Shown here: piece by piece, positions 12,401-20,740 of the stretch
Position numbering within the stretch: the first letter of the stretch is position 1
How the letters are laid out: the number at the start of each line of letters is the position of its first letter
From: Halocafeteria seosinensis
Lineage: Eukaryota > Sar > Bigyra > Bicosoecida
Assembly (NCBI GenBank): GCA_001687465.1
Contig: LVLI01000533.1
Span: forward strand, 1 to 64,000
Length of the DNA: 64,000 nt
Direction: 5' to 3'
Notes under the pieces: generated by a model
The model's database searches: none
Seen by the model: the letters and a program-made list of their open reading frames with translations, nothing else
What the model was told of the DNA's origin: nothing
Made by a program: the position numbers and the translations under genes

Positions 12401-15400
12401 TCCCTTTGCTCTGAAGCACCTTGATAGTCCGTCGCTCTTCTACCTTAGCCGAATTGAGAGATTGCTCACTTAGTTTCATCACAGCATATGAGCGGTGGAT
12501 TTCCTGCTGGAGTTCCGCTAGTTCGACTTTTGCTTGACCCCAAGAGCTAGAGCTAAGCTCCTTCCGCACTCGTGTTATCGCCGCGTCCTCCACTAAGCGA
12601 TGCGCTCCCTTTGTCACCTCAGCCACAACATTAGTTTTTAATCCGTAGCCATATTTCTCATTAGGCAATTTTAGAATTTTTGCGTCCGATGGAGAGATGG
12701 TACTGGTACGTATGGAGGGGGGGGATTCTTCAGACTTGTCTACAATTTCCTGATCCTCCCATCGGTGCAATACCTTTTTTCTGTTGTAATATCTCGCATT
12801 AGTAAAATTCTGAGAAGCAACATGCTCAAGAAACTGGTTTTTTTCCGCTTCATCGGTTACAGCGGCAGTAAGGTCCGTCGCAATTTCTTCCTGTTCGGCC
12901 TTCTGTTGGTCTTCTACTCTACCTCGGTGTTCCCTATTCATAGCTTCTCTTATGGCTCGGCTAGCCTGGTCCTCTTCCTTCATGGAATTTCTTTCCAACT
13001 CAAGGTATTGCCAGAGGTTACGAATATGCTCATCAATGTATTCTTTGATATCATCTTCCCCCCACTGTTGTGTCATTTCTACGAACCATTGTTCTTTTCG
13101 AATGCGCTTCTCTGTTTGGAGCTTCCAACGCTCCTTCCGCTGCCGCTCCCGTACCTTCCTCACATGAGTGTTTTCGGTTTGCGAGTTTCTGTCAGAACTA
13201 TTCCGAATTTCTGCATCTACATGCCTCTCAAGCAATTGAAGAAGTTCAAATGTCGTGCCTGTGGTAGGCAGAGCACGCTTCTCCAGCTCGTCGTACAGCC
13301 ACTCGTTGCCTTTTCTGTTGGCAGAGAGTTCTTGGGAACTTATTTCATGGTCGTTAGAAGGCAGCGAAGACAATGAAGGCTGTATATCCGGAATGGCCAT
13401 GGATTTGCTCTCTGCGCGTTTATAGTAGGTAGTGGAGCTCCACCTTCCAAAGGGACTCGATCCCGTGTGGCCACAAACTGCCTGGCGAATGAGCTCGATT
13501 GTGTGGGCCCTGCGTTCTTGAAATAGAAGGTGCCCCGCCTTTAGCCAGACAACATGGCATGCCCTCCGGCGTACGATTTTCATATCATCGCTCTCGTATT
13601 TCATTCGTATGATAGTGCCATCTGGGAGCCTTTTCGTCGGTTGGTGTAGGCGTTTCGCTACGCTTTTTTCAAGCTGGGCTTCATCTTCGTCGACACTGCT
13701 GTCGTCGTCGAATTCGTGGACGTCATCAGGTGGATCAACGAATGTGTCCTGCAGAATCCCAGGCAGTGGATTTCCTGCATAATTCAAATACGATTCTAGT
13801 GATTCGGCTTCGTAGAGCCTCTCTCGTATAAAAACATCCCAAGCTACCTGTTCATCTTCGGGAAGTGAAGCATTGTACCGGTTGAAAGCGGTCTCTAAAC
13901 AGGTTGTTGGCAGTACGAATGTGTCTTGGGTCGATGTCAACATCAAAATAGGAACAGGCAACGATGCAATGCTCCTTGAAATATCTCGAGAAGCCTGAAA
14001 GCCGCTTGCTAAGCAAGAAATTCCGTAATCCACGAACGGATCGAATTGTCTGAGTGAGATGTTCCTACTGAATAATTCGGATAGAGCAGCGGTATTCCCC
14101 ACTGTCGATAAATAGTCCTTAGAAAACAGAGAATAAGTTATAAGGCGGAAAAGCTCGGTTCGTAGTGGTGAGACCGAGTCCCAATCAATTTTATCGCTTT
14201 GCCTCTCAATGTCCGCTACTGCTCGCTCCCATTCCTCTTGAACCTGCGCGGCTGGCCGTTGTTGCATCGCGGAGTACAGCGACATTTCCATAGATCGAAT
14301 GTTTAACTTTTCATAAAGTTGTCTGTTCTTCTCGTCGTTAGGTTGAGACGGTACAAGAGCTTGGTTGGAAAGTTTCGCGGACTCGTCCAAGAAGGAAGTG
14401 TAGCGCGTCCTCGGCTTTCCCGAGACAAACGCGCCTCGTAGTTTGGTTTCAAACTCGGAATTATCTCCTACACCAGCTGCAGCCGCAACCTGCGCATGCG
14501 CATTCTGTAACCTGCTGAAAACCATGGATACGTCTCTGTCTGCTCGAATTGGAGAGTTGAGGAGAATCAGCTGTCTGAGCGAAGAAGCTAGTATTCTGTC
14601 TTGTTTCCACAGAGAAGCACCCTTTCTTACCGACTTTCTGCAAATGAATTCTGTGCAGAGGATAGAGCCGATGTGCGCGCCCATACCACTACCGATGACT
14701 ATAAAGTCTCTACCTAACTGTCCTCGCTTTGCCTGTCGTTTTCTGATACTCTTGGTTTGCGGTTCGGCCGGCCCCCATGTACCGGTCTCGCGGAGCCTTA
14801 GCAACAGCTCCCATATATTTTCAGCTATTCGGTCTGTTGTCAATTCTCTATGTTCCCAGGGAGACGAGGAATAGTGAAGTGATGACCCACCCACATTCTC
14901 CTTCGGGTAGTTAGTCCAGCTGGTGCCTGGCATTCCTGGGTAATGCAGGACTAGGAGCCTGGAGCCCGGCAGTTTCTGCATCATGGGTTTGAAATCCGCT
15001 TTGATTGACTGTAAATCATCGTAAATGTCTGAAATGTAGAGAATATCGGGTATCCTTGGGAGCACATATGGCAAATTGCTCCCTTTTCTGACTTTCGGGC
15101 CTCGAATTATCCTAAACAAGATTGTCGAACCGTCGCTACACGGAAAACTCTCAGGAGGAGCCCACTGTCTCTTAGACTTTTGGTACAGCACTAACCCTGA
15201 GGAAGCTTCGGCGAGAGCAACGTTGCCCGCATTTATGCTCTCCTGGTTTTCCAACTCATAATGGCTATCTTCGTATCTAAATGTCCTTTCCGTCTCTGAA
15301 CCCCTGTCATCAATAGTCGAGTATGGGGCTTCCTCAAACTGATACTCAGAGATAGCAGGCGGGGTGAATAGGTAAGTGCTGGTACCATCAGAGGCTCCTC

Positions 15401-17291
15401 TAGTCCGATTGGATACACCAAAGACTTGTTTGTTTACTCTAGCTAAAGCTTTTTGCCATCCTCTGTTTGTCAAGAAGTTCATATACCGGACAACTAAGTC
15501 TTGCCCCGTCACGGGAGAGGTTTCTCTTGCTTTACGCGTTTTAGTGGCGCGATGAGTATGCTTGTGTACCTGTTCTAAAATTCGCCTCCGCTTCGCTCCA
15601 GACAAATCCGAAAGGAGATTTACGGGAAAATCATTCATTTGTTTTTGTATTACCTCGTCTTTTATGAGGTCGTCCATCTTGGGCTTGGTGGCTGGATCAA
15701 TCAGAGTCGGTGGCTTCCTCGTCTTTTTTTTTGCCCGCCGCTTTGCGGATTTTTCTTTCTTTGGGGGTGGTTGCTCAACATTGTCATACGCATTTTGAAG
15801 AAATATCCCATCTAAGTCGTCGTCGATGGACTGTTGTTTTTCACCTTTCCACGTTTCTCCTCCAAACCTCATCAGCGATTCCTTATCAGCATGACCAATT
15901 TCTTTAGCTTTAACATAGGCTTCGTAACTCCGTTCGTCGTTAGATTCCCAAAACTTTGACAATTCGGACATTTCTGAAGGCATGCGATTCTCAATGAACA
16001 TTCGAAATTGCTTTAGACCAATATTTCCATTGTCGTTTAGAGGTATCCGACTGGTTAATAATTCCCCAACGTTTGAAGCAATGTCTATCCCAAGGGTCTG
16101 TAACCCATCTAAGAATTCGTCAGGTGTTACTTCTCCCTTCCCGTGAATATCGAAATGGTCAAAACATTCCTTGAGACCCAAGCGTGTCTGTTTCGTTAGT
16201 AAATTTACCAGTTCCTCCTGTGCGTCATTTGCTGCGGCATACATTTCCTGCATAGGAGCATTGATGGGCAAGTTAAGTATAATCAATTCCCATAATTCGG
16301 TTAGGGCACATACCCTTGTCGCCAGATCTTTGACTAGCTTCCTGGATACTAGAGTTTCATCGAATTCTTGAGGTTGCCGTAGGTGATTAATCACCAGTTG
16401 CGTACAATGTGATAGCCAAAGTGTGCCCTTATTAATCCCATCAGCTGAAATTAAATACGTTACCTGCAAACTGACAACCTGAATCTTCGACTTAGGTTCC
16501 TCAAAGGGGTCCAGTTCTTCATCACTCTCCGAATCAACTGACCCCGCTTTTTCGGGGTTAACAGCAGTAAACCCTTCATCAATGACACAGTTGTTAGATT
16601 GCATCGTTTCGTCCCGAGGAAGACCATATGCATCTTGACAAAACAACGCAAGGCGCTTTGTGACACCGTCAATAGGAATGTTCAACTCTTCCGGGCCCGA
16701 CCGTTCAGGAAATTCGTCTCGAAGGAGATTATTGACGTCTACCACGTTGCCATCGTGCCATTCTCCTCTAACATTCTGTTTCAGCTTATCGTTTCCTAGA
16801 CGTATCTTCTGTTTTCTATACCAGCTGGGTCTTTCTGCTTGAGACGGTGTGTATGGCTGAAGGGCTCCAATTACTCCCTCACTGATGGATGTCCCCTGCT
16901 CAAAAATAGTCTGAAGAACTGGCAAGGTGATCAGTGTTTGCTCATTGTTCGTGTACCAAACTACGGCAAAAGGCTCGTCGGGGCCTATTTGATTTTGCCG
17001 CTCTTCATGGCTCGCAATGTAGGAAGAGAATTGTGCTTTGATTCGTTCAAAGCATCTGTCAAGCCATTTCTGCCAATGCTCAGCAAGGGCATTTTCTTCG
17101 GGCTTTTCAGGTATTTGCCGTTGGCACACGTATCCATCATTACCCGTGCCTATCCATTTTTCTGGTCCAAACGTACCGAATAGGACGGTGTCGACGACGT
17201 TTAGCTTTGCACGGATATGCTTTTTCCCCACTCCCACCCAAAGGGTCTCAAACAGCATCCACCCAGGTTGATGGACTAGCTGCGACGCCAT
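3462..17291 (-). CDS. Giant intronless protein (4609 aa): EF-hand, inactive alpha/beta-hydrolase fold, coiled coils, IQ motifs
   Basis: One uninterrupted frame. The first ATG is at 17291; the open frame 30 nt further upstream begins with TTG. Features in order: a globular N-terminus; an EF-hand near residue 380 (DIHGKGEVTPDE); an alpha/beta-hydrolase fold at about 770-1270 (HYPGMPGTSW, elbow GSGMG at 867-871, Asp1123, His1254); long charged coiled coils to about 1850; a globular block at about 1860-2040; acidic repeats; beta-strand-rich segments at about 2590-2840 (PGKYCVSVKG, PGTYNVSVDG); more coiled coil with a second copy of a SLDkVLxPELxD motif; and IQ motifs at about 4335-4385 (EIQRCYRGWRAR, AIQAVSRGYLARQYF). 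Calmodulin binding and a structural role, perhaps at cytoskeleton or axoneme, are inferred. I do not recognise a named orthologue. Neighbouring genes have introns every few hundred bases; this one has none visible. Confidence 0.85.
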   Translation of the reverse strand: MASQLVHQPGWMLFETLWVGVGKKHIRAKLNVVDTVLFGTFGPEKWIGTGNDGYVCQRQIPEKPEENALAEHWQKWLDRCFERIKAQFSSYIASHEERQNQIGPDEPFAVVWYTNNEQTLITLPVLQTIFEQGTSISEGVIGALQPYTPSQAERPSWYRKQKIRLGNDKLKQNVRGEWHDGNVVDVNNLLRDEFPERSGPEELNIPIDGVTKRLALFCQDAYGLPRDETMQSNNCVIDEGFTAVNPEKAGSVDSESDEELDPFEEPKSKIQVVSLQVTYLISADGINKGTLWLSHCTQLVINHLRQPQEFDETLVSRKLVKDLATRVCALTELWELIILNLPINAPMQEMYAAANDAQEELVNLLTKQTRLGLKECFDHFDIHGKGEVTPDEFLDGLQTLGIDIASNVGELLTSRIPLNDNGNIGLKQFRMFIENRMPSEMSELSKFWESNDERSYEAYVKAKEIGHADKESLMRFGGETWKGEKQQSIDDDLDGIFLQNAYDNVEQPPPKKEKSAKRRAKKKTRKPPTLIDPATKPKMDDLIKDEVIQKQMNDFPVNLLSDLSGAKRRRILEQVHKHTHRATKTRKARETSPVTGQDLVVRYMNFLTNRGWQKALARVNKQVFGVSNRTRGASDGTSTYLFTPPAISEYQFEEAPYSTIDDRGSETERTFRYEDSHYELENQESINAGNVALAEASSGLVLYQKSKRQWAPPESFPCSDGSTILFRIIRGPKVRKGSNLPYVLPRIPDILYISDIYDDLQSIKADFKPMMQKLPGSRLLVLHYPGMPGTSWTNYPKENVGGSSLHYSSSPWEHRELTTDRIAENIWELLLRLRETGTWGPAEPQTKSIRKRQAKRGQLGRDFIVIGSGMGAHIGSILCTEFICRKSVRKGASLWKQDRILASSLRQLILLNSPIRADRDVSMVFSRLQNAHAQVAAAAGVGDNSEFETKLRGAFVSGKPRTRYTSFLDESAKLSNQALVPSQPNDEKNRQLYEKLNIRSMEMSLYSAMQQRPAAQVQEEWERAVADIERQSDKIDWDSVSPLRTELFRLITYSLFSKDYLSTVGNTAALSELFSRNISLRQFDPFVDYGISCLASGFQASRDISRSIASLPVPILMLTSTQDTFVLPTTCLETAFNRYNASLPEDEQVAWDVFIRERLYEAESLESYLNYAGNPLPGILQDTFVDPPDDVHEFDDDSSVDEDEAQLEKSVAKRLHQPTKRLPDGTIIRMKYESDDMKIVRRRACHVVWLKAGHLLFQERRAHTIELIRQAVCGHTGSSPFGRWSSTTYYKRAESKSMAIPDIQPSLSSLPSNDHEISSQELSANRKGNEWLYDELEKRALPTTGTTFELLQLLERHVDAEIRNSSDRNSQTENTHVRKVRERQRKERWKLQTEKRIRKEQWFVEMTQQWGEDDIKEYIDEHIRNLWQYLELERNSMKEEDQASRAIREAMNREHRGRVEDQQKAEQEEIATDLTAAVTDEAEKNQFLEHVASQNFTNARYYNRKKVLHRWEDQEIVDKSEESPPSIRTSTISPSDAKILKLPNEKYGYGLKTNVVAEVTKGAHRLVEDAAITRVRKELSSSSWGQAKVELAELQQEIHRSYAVMKLSEQSLNSAKVEERRTIKVLQSKGINPDESARVRQLRDEAYEHEQQLEKNKQHYKAVKAQRVVAAQALAPLEKYGTILISMDRHKQEELLEARARLSRMLVEKRASKRKEILLKENAEKEQIRLSKDKIVATNTIHKLKEEYKRLRVTRKNKDKMKKQFVNARYFHGGISQRVERKPFRQLLLTEANKLVKDVKQMTTSYMENEKVEAQAITNIKVLEEETAMIKEALYAITQRIKESNTDKQTAESDVKQTETRKSHPQREDWFRDAMTEINSVMSIYDMIAENKDDIGIFMVTDENEDPAKLEGNDVMKKIRVFITTARWKPHYERNAYEKTWIAMDVRLHPWWFANIPDDEKYAIETEQEYKFPLDLDSLRQMTKYPLPINISISRMSCVEDINHFMAINKYYHGQPEYFERMRDRYSSSRIFGIAAIARGLSARSKMPLMRSNEEQDWISLDKVLQPELYDESESVTESDAESSLSREDAEFKGENKSVSDSDSDSDYSVQDKYKAKPGTGRNERGRRNFKGMFRKLMSWRFRRNHKKKSKDAKTKEQPAHAQQKRSAPEGHESEYSDPVSRRRAKYHRGEPGFIGTCYTRDDLLALLRTPPSELKSVTDIRAQMLLQAYGSDGGQGMFHLGMNSRSYVVEDISQLVESLRSRKEALSRNKCVDYSPFLAYCDSDGDRKNVAAVSLMQAQGCTLVKSKHSEQLLEVSSGTLHPDATIDHIFDVPGYASDCIAYGPRGWPAPLAEADLAAASNETAGCQLSYDWLSQEAKLRVFSAALRKQNIPSDSEDSASEDDYRDQFLPSTRGSISFKDQGKAIRRRLSGASTAFTEANSHLAATKTATTPVGPARIHQLKNEDGAAEHLMLIHEHRPSRVSALHFLRDDADAATETSVQANREDTRLGRQMFRDFENLGIGPVSWTLFGTKPPPSILRQRAELPVDEREQEITQQRKLGDIARQEDHQEDDQLFSVYEKESFLPGVQPVCIGITVTVTFSGSFEGKEPEYLPGRCEVYLYRECCLSSGDVGYYPGDTKETRGRTSSTPIIRSRYSTVRRPSTSTELGNSAAVHKWDQGKATESEDIYKSTKANPLVALSFSEQFGLLHPADPDVKQCSAAADKDMMDLVPGGFPLNSFLRGTFYDKDNSSFSPENAPSLAKSIPETYNVPPEQAVSQMRIPVGYAAAHMCCPNTKDEIGKVVLKHEPGNGPIVPGKYCVSVKGRTPGTYNVSVDGVMAYPVRAYLEGLHRKQQYRAARLPRCREELQDIQTSIRLARKKRDLVGQLLVRSEREMSELSQKIADLRHSLEGLHITRGDLDSDADDPDLDVNEYENQAFEKRARESESSSSSESEEGSDSDEGSEEGSSSSGSDTLGSDEPPSGANRRTHARKGKISKEALKEDIPMLPKVRAVVLRHLEKVENKFSKKVRALHSREEELEQIDGGIEALRQAESDRELELRRLRSEDIRSRKHFNNCLEELKGHFGADITKLPVTAPYSQTEQAVNESLDKEQSESRRPKNASTIVTVPSQGSDVHLICEDLSIVDIEDLEYLRLGPFLQTKLAQDQEQLQEAPQRAKMTPAERVRRKNLHDLSLPEKAWMSLDRVLHPELHDVLEDSDEEIEEGGFYSERPIQRKHKEKNPHVLAAKKLIEDDEKTDVDKLLARHPLRPPAKEDIAAPAKEPKQEELGTPGSGADDAVNDIGDEGEDSDSDDSDYGFMWKKMEQDVGGLSEKEKSLPDCPYKRAELLRIQNMRMDALNKVERKVRKLLNRYHDRQPKTIHIKRKVKRSKKKEYLDKIEAHQNMWISERRRREDSARVQPKDTEDNAEQEDNNIDDDSYTTISFDVEDPDEIDAAEHDDADNDLSREEKLSKMLKEIRNDGNDDEESHKIFQPKRVHLDHLTFHESASLFLKTYSAVPIPQKGPEQLKELLHSKRTALLNRWTSDIRHANEVRRNGIREMLLAKLYSVKQSDVELKGLDEAYQEEVEKLGEDIQPTDVDQRCRDLLYEIDRVLASPQDRLDTVVLHGAEQRFDRNILLLELERALDRELLKQVFEREQIEQAIVQEHLREHAEQQRQLALQKREELERQRRDMMRRLEEEEGQKAAKLLEKVQTKMKAKVHLNEAEKLEQKDLQRQAQALLDQQKKIKEEMDEKDIVFENMKSERTGWEIDLERLRFDPNDPINEIGALARWGDPDKPLTPRKQVELRIEEMKMKEHARKEASDASKVGRESGFGFVSNADRQRKMEIQGKLYGGSTYGSTVSLPPWQPCAPVASIKERLAEVERELLRIRTNEKQTNFVKSSVILSYLRGGPQRVSRIDAIFELSFEIQELKNYVRLNVLDRELHRAYSTTAEYFTTDALHDYPQTIQRLPAIEAMESDSNRIIARQIANGLIDDVLNYMQEGWIFGERESSLHIAGFVPTLKEDGPLRPFESASDAARQFKLVGTAARERVNNAVRGLRNLFGNPDNNIQTAMLFSRLDPAGTILPEGKRVSEEVVKEANKQSSAASYCENDDESVSWKKAAGRKESSPERKESPPPEPSGSSDALVVHGKHKRLPRILELAQIDTASKGKSGMVGGDKRVDEKYRWKLQNVASHARDRIKMATKSKEKAVHSMNSTEHTLKYGMFLLSLMYFKCMSQVRKQRDLWGGMRMMKHLKGGSIFDEDTTQERKKMMEAENARKERLRLLAMAYNKANLGFAAMDERTQRERRSAQIRRVKRERAVVKRSKSVVEIQRCYRGWRARKSVFAKIREKIARLQRIQLERVAATAIQAVSRGYLARQYFEIRKKELEAFMKETRKEEDLELKKEYFRSNPMKKLRMDLMDKIEHASRARKEMKVRIDKNLKGADGDEIDETEFDESFAAEKKQKEMRDGLLGSSTDTELKDVDIEQLLKMGYDPYFFHVAHPQERMKMREHQKLVDKQASTGVQHTAEDQQIIAAAQAAEALRQKRKSKESRRNLIQKFDREEKSAEKVMESVKNLPSIRSLRLPKGRTARDELDIQFEEGE

Positions 17292-17758
17292 TGTTGCTAC
17301 TTTGTGACCAACCAAACACAAATTACTACCCGTAGTGTCTATTTATTTACAACAACCGGTTTTGACAACTTGTGTACTCTGAATTGTAGCACTTTGCTGG
17401 TCCTGGTCTGGCGGGCCGTATTAACGTTGAACAACGGCGACCTTGATTCAAGGTAGGTTGAAGAATTAATGAAACTACTCAGGCGATTGTCGTTGCAGGG
17501 TACAACCGGTAAAGCGTAAATCCAATGACACGCATAAACGCAAAAACGAAAAGAATTCCCACTTTATGCACGTGATAACTTACGCTGTAACTTAACAGTC
17601 TGTAAGGGAGGATTCCTCAGCATTGCGTTGGAGGAGCTTCACAAGACAGCCGTTGGCGTTGGGTTAACCCTGGCAACAGATAGACCGAGTGTATATTTGT
17701 TTGGTTACATTCATGAAATTGGTACACTTAGAGAGCGATCTTGCTTTCGCGGAGACCA
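17292..17758. promoter_or_regulatory. Divergent intergenic region
   Basis: This 467-nt gap lies between the head-to-head starts of the giant gene (minus) and the 259-residue gene (plus). It presumably holds both promoters. No recognisable TATA box or repeat stands out. Confidence 0.4.
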
Positions 17759-18538
17759 ATGGTTGGCTCGTCTGCGTCGTTCCTGGAGCCGTTGCTGAGC
17801 CAGCTGGCTCACGGCGACCGTGATGATTCCTCTGGAGAGGACTCAGAAGCTCAAACAAACTCTATAACACGGAAATGGCCTCCCACTTCACTTGTTGAGA
17901 GCTTACAAGAATCTCACGCGGCTACTTCGTCGGCAATTGGAAGCCATAAGGCACTACATCATACAGTTATGTCGAGTATGGCTAACGCTTTCTCTCCTTT
18001 ATGGAGGCTGTATTACGGGGATAACGGGAACCACGATGATCAATATGACCAAGTTAGTCTCAAAGAAGAGACATTGGAGCAGACGGCGATCGTCGCCGAT
18101 CTCATTGTGGGACTCTTCTTAATGACGCAAGAGAAACAGAGCCTGTCAACGGAAGCTGTTGCCGCAACGATCACACTACTCTTATCTGGGATATGGCAAG
18201 CGTGTACAACAACGAAAGATAAACAACAGGTGATGGATGTAGTAAAAGGGGAATTTGTTAAGTATACAAAGGAAGAAGCTGTTGAGAAGATGACAGATCT
18301 CAGGAAGGATCTGTTGGAGGCAATCCATCAAGCCACCTCAAACGGAGGAGCAGACGCAGGCGACGCAATCCAAGAAACGCAGGAAGAAGGAAAACATAAA
18401 GCTACTGATAAGGACGAAACAAAAGCTCAGCAAGAGACGGGGGTTCAATTATTGAGAATGGACGAAGCCATTGAAGCAGCCAACTTAATCACCGACTTGT
18501 ACGTTTTTACTTTGGTTCGTCAGGGCCTACTCCATTAG
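17759..18538 (+). CDS. Hypothetical helical protein, 259 aa
   Basis: A single open frame starting at ATG 17759; the frame extends to a TTG at 17741 without an earlier ATG. The N-terminal 50 residues are Ser/Asp-rich and low-complexity. Residues about 95-180 are predicted helical with hydrophobic faces (TAIVADLIVGLFLMTQEKQS, AATITLLLSGIWQAC). A charged Lys/Glu/Gln-rich segment follows, then a final hydrophobic helix (EAANLITDLYVFTLVRQGLL). There are no catalytic motifs or convincing transmembrane span, and I do not recognise the family. It is transcribed away from the giant gene. Another exon beyond 18538 cannot be excluded. Confidence 0.5.
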   Translation: MVGSSASFLEPLLSQLAHGDRDDSSGEDSEAQTNSITRKWPPTSLVESLQESHAATSSAIGSHKALHHTVMSSMANAFSPLWRLYYGDNGNHDDQYDQVSLKEETLEQTAIVADLIVGLFLMTQEKQSLSTEAVAATITLLLSGIWQACTTTKDKQQVMDVVKGEFVKYTKEEAVEKMTDLRKDLLEAIHQATSNGGADAGDAIQETQEEGKHKATDKDETKAQQETGVQLLRMDEAIEAANLITDLYVFTLVRQGLLH

Positions 18539-18934
18539 GATATCGCAAATATGTGTCACTGCAGGTTATTCCGGCATTGGTCTGCCATTCAATTTACCCT
18601 CAGGCAGCATCAGGACACTGAGAGTAGACATTACTTGAAAGAAGTCGAGACTCCTCTTCAACCTCCACCGTTACAGCAACATGTCGACAGCACTTGACCT
18701 GTGCTTTAGGTCTTGGTCGACTAAACAGCCCATGAATATTTGTGCTGAACATTCAAGTGGGCTTTGAAGCAGCGATCTTTTCCCTGTAATCCTATCGAGC
18801 TCGAGTATTCCAATCGAAGCTCTCCCAACGTGCGTACAACCCGTATCAATCGTTGGGACACTTGAAAGGAGGACACAAATCGATGTGCCAATTTCCCCAA
18901 TCGCTGGCACTGCGATAGTTTCCTACTTGTGCTC
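18539..18934. other. Intergenic region between convergent genes
   Basis: A gap of 396 nt between the stop of the 259-residue gene and the stop of the type I membrane protein. A 79-codon minus-strand frame (18671-18910) has no ATG start and no family resemblance. Nothing else is seen. Confidence 0.4.
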
Positions 18935-19994
18935 TCACATCATGTCAAGTAAGGCCGTGTTGTACCCACCGTGGCTCTCGTTCGCAATTGACCTTTTAGG
19001 TCTTCTTTCGCGAGCAATTTTTTTGCCCTTTTTCTGGCCTATGTAAAATCCGCCAAGCACACCCAAAATGACACACACTCCACAAGCAACTACTATCCAT
19101 ACCCATGCGGCCACGGTGGGATTTGAGCTGCTGTCGGTTTTATTCACAGCACAATATGAAGGACGCTGGAATATTTGGTCATCAAGCGATTCTCCCGTCT
19201 TGTTTTTGAAAGTTTCAAACGTTACTATCTCTTTTAGCCCGCCTTCCCCTGTGTACGCGTGTGCAACAGGATCCTGTTGGCGGCAAGATTTTCCATCGCT
19301 AGACACTTTGCGGTATAATAGTTGGTCAGCAGGCGACGGCAATGTGCACTTGCAGCACAAGACTGTCTTCTTCGACCAAGGTCGAGTAATATTGATTGTC
19401 GTGCTGATGTCGCAATTCTGGTTCGAAAGAAATGCAGTGATGTTGAGGCCTCGGAGACTATTCGCCGTGACGCCTGTAGCACAGGACCTTCCATTTTGCT
19501 GGGATTCGAAATAAGTGTCGTGGTATATGCTTCCATCCTGCAATATCAGCCAAATGATATCCATCATCGGACGAGTGCATCTTCAACTCTGGACCAGGAA
19601 TCACTATACCTCTTTAGCCACGCCAATCTCAGTGATTGACTGGGGTCCTAACGTGTCTATGCGCCATCCATAAAGGCTGACTTCCGGCGGTGCAGCTCCT
19701 CGCTCTGGAGGGACCCAAAACCATCCTTGGTATGCGGAGGACACCGACGCATTGAAGTCCGAAGATGAAAGCCGCAGGATAGTACCTGCAAAGGTTGAAT
19801 GAACACAGACCGACATATTTGAAACGAGACCCTCGTGTACCACTGAATCTACATGTTGAGCACGTACGCTGGTAATAGGCGTGATAGACGTAGCTACCCT
19901 TGAACTCCCTCCATCCTCCTCCTATGGCATCCGGTAGTTGTGCTATTGCAAGAGCAAACAAACAGAAAAATATCTTCTTGCCTTCTATATGCAT
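18935..19994 (-). CDS. Type I membrane protein with Cys-rich ectodomain
   Basis: Three exons in matching phase: 19868-19994, 19610-19785 and 18935-19537, giving 301 residues. The start ATG 19994 gives a signal peptide (KKIFFCLFALAIAQLPDA). The ectodomain carries N-glycosylation sites (NAS, NIT, NIT, NKT) and about ten cysteines, including a CCKC cluster. A single membrane span (AAWVWIVVACGVCVILGVLG) is followed by a short basic tail that ends with a Tyr and LLDMM. The layout suggests a surface protein or sorting-type receptor with a cytosolic trafficking signal. No named domain is recognised. Introns are 82 and 72 nt, both GT-AG. Its start is 184 nt from that of the bL27m gene, head-to-head. 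Confidence 0.7.
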
Positions 19995-20178
19995 TGTGTT
20001 TTCATTTTCGTGCAACTAAGCTCTCCTATGAAGTGCTTGGGGGTGTCCAAATAACCTAACAATACATACAGCCCATCATTCACACTTCTGTTGCATACGT
20101 GGATTGATATTCACGATGCCCCATGGATGCACATATGTATGAACAGCAGGAATAAGGTAGTCCACTGTATAGAGTGTC

Positions 20179-20740
20179 ATGCAGAGGGTTATTTCAGCTC
20201 CTTCCTCTATGGGAAGGAGGACATTGACAGCTCCATTGCCCTCAATGCTCTCTTCCTCCAATCAAGCAACGATTGTCTCCAATGGCTACAGCCACGGGTA
20301 CACAGGAGCCTGGTCATCGGTATTACAAGTATGCTGGGCTACCAAAAAGACAGGAGGGTCAACGAAAAATAAGCAGGACTCGGCCGGAAAGCGTCTGGGG
20401 GTCAAGAAGTTCGGAGGGTACGTAATGAATGCCTTTAGACACAGAGGCTGAGACACCCACCCTTTAGCACTATTGGTGTATTTGCAGAGAACAAGTGAAA
20501 CCGGGAACGATTCTGGTGCGACAGAGGGGGACCAAGTATCACCCCGTATGGGAAGGCAAGACTGTCGGCCTCGGGCAGGACCATACCATCTACGCCAAGC
20601 GTGATGGCCAAGTTAAGTTTATCTGGAACCCTAAACGAAGGAGGACATTCTTGGCTGTTTTGCCGCCGGGAGAAGATAAGGAATGGCTTAATCAATATGT
20701 AGAGGCCGATAAGCGATCCCCGTCATGGGATACATTTTGA
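20179..20740 (+). CDS. Mitochondrial large-subunit ribosomal protein bL27m
   Basis: Two exons, 20179-20417 and 20488-20740, encode 163 residues. Mature bL27 begins near [19 protein letters not shown] and continues [46 protein letters not shown], all family signatures. bL27 sits near the peptidyl-transferase centre of bacterial-type ribosomes. The 30-40 residue N-terminal extension ([10 protein letters not shown], Ser/Arg-rich, few acids) looks like a mitochondrial presequence. It lacks the ER signal expected for a plastid protein of a secondary alga. The 70-nt intron is in phase 2 and splits the conserved Gly. A C-terminal tail of about 25 residues extends beyond the bacterial length. Confidence 0.93.
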
